Assembly: GCF_932274485.2 (NCBI RefSeq)
Contig: NC_065887.2
Location: 44,101,201 to 44,165,200, forward strand
Source: Patella vulgata
Taxonomy: Eukaryota; Mollusca; Gastropoda; Patellidae
Length of the DNA: 64,000 nt
Direction of reading: 5' to 3'
Shown: piece after piece, positions 59,812 through 64,000 of the stretch
Numbering within the stretch: the stretch's first letter is position 1
Layout: the number at the start of each line of letters is the position of its first letter
Program-made: the position numbers and the translations under genes
Notes under the pieces: generated by a model
Database searches by the model: none
Seen by the model: only the letters and a program-made list of their open reading frames with translations
Told to the model about the DNA's origin: nothing

Positions 59812-60125
59812 GTTATCTAAATTATTAACATTAATTAACTTATCCGGACCATAATCAACTCTCGATGTCATCGTTAGCCTTATATATTTACTGGATTTGA
59901 GTAGATTTTGTGATGGACAATTTAACGTAAAAATGGATAATTCAGACTTTGTTTTTTTTATCATACCAACATCAGTAATGACGATCGAGTCTAGCCTAGA
60001 ATTCGATGGCTAATATTGAAGCAATTTGACTGAAATGTTCAGGAAATCCCCTCTTCATTATCTAGTTTTTAACTATTATAGACAGAACTGTCATATCTTT
60101 ATCTAATCTACCTAATGTCCCTTTA
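59812..60125 (+). repeat. Family F copy with its end
   Basis: The end is gttatctaaattattaacat, then taattaacttatccggacca and taatcaactctcgatgtc. The body follows (cataccaacatcagtaatga; atctagtttttaactattat; ctaatgtccctttaa). The end also occurs inverted at 62,622-62,686. Confidence 0.7.
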
Positions 60126-62400
60126 AATTACCAGTAACTTGTCTTAATCTACGACAACATGTGTTTTTATCCTGAACCGCGACATTTTGTGTGTAAAATT
60201 AAAATCTGTAATGTATTAAATTTGTTAGAAGTTAATCCATGTGATGTAAAGACACGCGAGTTCAACAACTAACACGAGAGAAATACAATACACTTGTATG
60301 TGGAAGTAAAACAAGATAATATTAATACTGTAGTTTATATGAAGTTTATTAAGAACACATCAGCTTTGTATGCTGCTGGTTTCTATATAATTATTATCAA
60401 AAGACCAACCATATCAAATTTATTAACGTTAACATAAATATCTACTTAATTTCAAACCTGACAACTTTATTTATTATGAAAATCTTTATGTGCACAAATG
60501 ACACCTAATGTATATTTCAAGCAGAACATTAACAAATGTGGTACGTGAATCAAATCGATTTCTTAATATGATTTCAATTCCCATAATCCCTATCGCCCCC
60601 TCGCGCCCAACCCCCAACACGCACCTCACTGTAATCAACGTAGAACATTTGATTGGCTACCCAATCAGCTCCCCTGATCGTAATACCGATATGAAACGAA
60701 CCATGTCAGCTCCCCTAATCGTAATACCGATATGAAACGAACTATGTCAGTTGTGAATGTTTATTATGCAATACAAATTTCTGTTTAGCCGTTTTGGAGT
60801 TATTTTTAGCCTAATTTTGGCGTCGGGTAAAGACACTGTATCAACCCGTACAATCAAAGGCAGCTTTTCATTGGGAATGGATGTAATTGTCCATTCAGCA
60901 AATCAGCTTGTGTGTTTCCGCATAATATTGTGAATGAACAGTAATGTGATGACCTCTCTATTTATATATTTTGTTTTTAAGATTTATCATTTAATTAATT
61001 AATACTTCAATATATTCCTGAATCAATACCAGTCAATTACTAGTCAATATATTCCTGTATCAATACTATAGTCTACGATTACAAATAAAACTGACAACAT
61101 ATCCTTTATCTCCTCAATCGTCGAGAAATTGGTAAAAGCATTCGCCTTGAGTGTCCACTGCGTTGTCCGAGTAACTTTGGAGGCGAATACTTCAGCCGAA
61201 TTATAAGCCAATAAAATAAAGTGTCCCAGGTATTAGTAAGTCCAGAATAATTAAGTAATTAATAATGTTACAAATGAGACTGATGCCCCGCGCTTCAATC
61301 GTAATATAAATATATGACCTCCAGCTATTAAATTAGAGTTTATTCCCCTGATCTCAAGTCACGACCAATCAATTTACTTATTTAGTCGAACGTGTTCACC
61401 GTCGCACATGTTTAGATTTAATAATTTTGTGTAATTATAACACCCTGTCGAGAAAACTTACTCTAAGCAGAATACACGCCGCACATTAAGTGAACCCATC
61501 GGTTAATTAATACACACTCCATATAGTTTTTAACCCCTCCACCACCAGAACAAACTTTATCTCATAGTGTTTTAATATTCCTTCACATTTAGATTTTTAC
61601 TTATTTACGAAGATACGGACACATTTGATATACAGCTCACTTCCAAATTACAGCTACCTAATTTCAAATTACAGCATTCGTATTTTCCAGTGATGACATG
61701 TGATGAAATTGTATAAAATCTTCCGTTAGAATAAAAAAAATAAAAATAATTCCCGATATACAAATTCAGTTTGTTAGAAAATATTTACGGAAGAATTTAA
61801 TAACTAATTCAGAAATTTATAAAGTCAACCATTTCGCGGTCTACTAACGACGACGGTAGTAAAGAGAACTGGTGATTTGAACATGCAGTGAAAGCTATGG
61901 CCCGCTTTCCATGTCAGCTTTTCCACCAGCGAAAGCCATGGCCCGCGTTCCATGTGTGCTTTTCCACCGGCGAAAATGAAAACATCGGTCTAATGCTAAT
62001 GTAATGGGACCGTTTCCATCTAGACGACTTTTTCGCATATGTACTTTTCGCTTGCGTGCCCAACTGGATCAACGAATCGCGCTTATTTCTGCCCGTTCAG
62101 CTTGGAGACGGGTGTAGTATATACCGAAAAAAATCCGAAAAACCCCTAAATACCGAAAAATAAATAATTACCGTACAAATTGTTAGGTCGGTCATGGGTC
62201 AGGCTTGGCCAGGCATAGAAATCGCAGGAAAACTCTAGGTCACGCATGGAAATGGTGGAAACTCTAGGTCGGTCATGGATCACGCTAGGTCACGCATAAG
62301 ACTTGTGGGGCACTGTAGGTGGGTCATACATTATGTGAGATTAGATAAAGAGCTTGACGTTTTCACTATATTTTTTTAACAACTAGATGATGTAAATGGA
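60126..62400. other. Non-coding interior between inverted F ends
   Basis: No transposase or other protein was recognised. There is a 60-bp duplication at about 60,662-60,750 (gtaataccgatatgaaacga occurs twice). 61,850-62,050 contains two diverged copies of gcgaaagccatggcccgc. Confidence 0.5.
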
Positions 62401-62439
62401 GTATGCTGAAAAAAATTTCAGTCAAAACCTTATTTCAAA

Positions 62440-62515
62440 ATCACTGTAGCCTCGATTGTCATTGTTATCACTGTCACGGTGTAGCCTCGATTGTCATTGT
62501 TACCACTGTCACAAT
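62440..62515. repeat. Direct duplication, about 36-bp unit
   Basis: gtagcctcgattgtcattgt followed by tatcactgtcac occurs twice, with a third partial motif (tctcgatt). Confidence 0.85.
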
Positions 62516-62621
62516 AATTAACAAAGTCTCGATTATTTATTTTTGAGTTTAATCATCAACGGACGTTGAACAGCAGATCGGATTCAAATCCAATGAAAAC
62601 TGAACACATAAGAAGGCATCG

Positions 62622-62686
62622 AGAGTTGATTATGGTCTGGATAAGTTAATTAATGTCTAATTAATAATTTAGATAACAATTCAAGC
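62622..62686 (-). repeat. Inverted family F end
   Basis: Read on the - strand it reads gttatctaaattattaatta, then attaattaacttatccagac and cataatcaactctcgatgcc. It matches 59,812-59,866 apart from a few indels and substitutions. Confidence 0.75.
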
Positions 62687-62787
62687 CTAAAGAAAGATGT
62701 GCAATAGGCTGATTTAACTTTTGCATCAGTGTTGGGACTGAGCCACAGACCATCAGTGGGACATATAGATTCTGTCAGTGTTGTACT

Positions 62788-63367
62788 ATGAGAATATCGC
62801 TAACTATCAGACATATTCCTAAATCAGTGGTTACCAGCCCTTTAACTATGGCTACACCAGATAATAATTCTGATCTAGTTAATGCAAACCATCAAGAATC
62901 CACAGTAAGACGGCTGTCATATTCTCATGACACTCATCATATATTTTATACAACTCTAACTTACGTAAAATCAAATAAACGATTAATCAGACATTTTAAT
63001 TTCACTTATCGATATATCGATGATGTTCTATCACTGAATAATCCAAAATGTAGTGATTATGTAGAATTCATATATCCTGATGAGCTCGAAATTAAAAAAT
63101 TGCCATAAACTTAGTGTTAAATTGTACGATAAACGTGATGACTTTGACTTTCCGATTGTTAACTTTCCATTTATTAGTAGTAACATTCCAATATCACCAG
63201 CTTATGGAGTGTTTGTGTCTCAACTAATTCGTTACGCGAGAGCTTGTTCATTTTATTCTGAGTTTTTAAGTAGATCGAGGCATTTGTCATCTAAGCTTCA
63301 ACTACAGGGATACTTGCGAACTAAACTTATTAAAACCCCTCTCGGCTATTATTCTAGATATATTTAA
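62788..63367 (+). mobile_element. Broken reverse-transcriptase fossil (non-LTR or Penelope-like)
   Basis: The encoded fragment contains FTYRYIDDVLSLNNP, with the catalytic YIDD box, and further on VKLYDKRDDFDFPIVNFPF followed by YGVFVSQLIRYARAC. I recognise this family from many marine invertebrate genomes but cannot place it firmly among non-LTR or Penelope-like elements. It is a fragment, broken in at least two places, without recognisable ends or a nuclease domain, so it is an old insertion. Confidence 0.75.
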
Positions 63368-63845
63368 TTGACGCGTATAGAATCTCCCTGATAATGTATG
63401 TCTACTACATCGTTAACACTGTTCATCACGTGCATTTTGCATACCGATAGTCCATTGGCCAATCACGCTATTTTACCGAGATTTCGCCCAATAGTTTGGA
63501 TGCATTTATGGTGGGTATGGCGCCAGGCAGGGTAAGCTTACTCCTCTGGACACCTGTTACCACTATTTGTTGTGTATTTTGTACACGGTGAACAGTCCAT
63601 ATGCTGATTACACTATTTTGCCTTATTACACTATTTTGCCTATACCGTTTTTTTAGGACTTCGAATTTTGTCTAATGGCTTGGATTGTTCGTACTTGGTT
63701 TTATTTTATTTTTATTACACCAATTGTCATTATGTCTGTCAGAACTAACGCATGGCAAGTCCGACTATCACGTGTCAGGGGAGGGTGACAAGGAACGTAT
63801 ACCTAGTTCAATGGTACGAGCAGGTCAAAAACACTTTGCACACGT
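63368..63845. other. Non-coding
   Basis: No feature supported apart from a short duplication of acactattttgcct near 63,605 and 63,627. Confidence 0.5.
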
Positions 63846-63854
63846 AACTAATTG

Positions 63855-64000
63855 AAATGAAATATACTGTATAATATACGCTATTTATAATATATTGTAT
63901 GTATTGTATATACTGTATGTATTGTATATACTGTATGTATTGTATGTATTGTATGTATTGTATATACTGTATGTATTATATGTATTGTATGTATTGTATG
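63855..64000. repeat. TGTA-type microsatellite, runs to the window end
   Basis: tactgtatgtattgtatata-type sequence repeats to the end of the window and probably continues beyond. Confidence 0.95.

Overview
This is AT-rich animal genomic DNA (roughly one third G+C by eye) with spliced genes, long introns, many tandem repeats and dense interspersed repeats. The two recognisable genes, plus several repeat families of molluscan type, suggest a marine mollusc, plausibly a gastropod such as a limpet. The species is an inference; the sequence shows only that it is a metazoan with spliced genes. No prokaryotic-style operon, CRISPR array, rRNA gene or functional tRNA gene was found.

Layout. About 1-20,100 is non-coding: minisatellites, tRNA-derived SINEs of two families (called A and B here), and a deeply nested transposon cluster at 13.7-15.0 kb. 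A CpG-richer stretch at 20.1-20.5 kb could be a promoter or first exon. From 20.5 to 36 kb lie repeats, dominated by a family (C) with internal 150-bp tandem units and by a related-looking family (D). The first gene is on the + strand with its CDS in six exons at 36,168-41,754. It encodes a secreted-type signal peptide, two Ig domains matching FGFR D2 and D3, a Lys/Asn-rich stalk, one membrane span and a 13-residue tail without a kinase, so it is an FGFRL1/nou-darake-type protein. The second gene is on the - strand, two coding exons at 52,049-49,650. It encodes a 564- or 575-residue ArsB/NhaD-superfamily permease that looks closest to the Lsi2 silicon-efflux type. The two genes converge, with about 7.9 kb between their stop codons.

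From 52 to 64 kb come more SINEs, a family D element, a hAT transposon remnant with matching terminal repeats and an 8-bp target duplication (57,914-59,282), an inverted pair of family F ends 2.9 kb apart, and a broken reverse-transcriptase fossil (62.8-63.4 kb).

The genes do not form an evident pathway: one is a probable FGF-binding modulator at the cell surface, the other a membrane transporter. The most interesting items are the Lsi2-like transporter with a duplicated, in-frame 5' splice donor; the two-Ig FGFRL protein with FGFR-like intron phases; the 150-bp-unit elements, which resemble pearl/HINE (Helentron-derived) elements; and several insertions whose pre-insertion sites can be read directly from sister copies. 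Family letters A-H are labels made for this window only.
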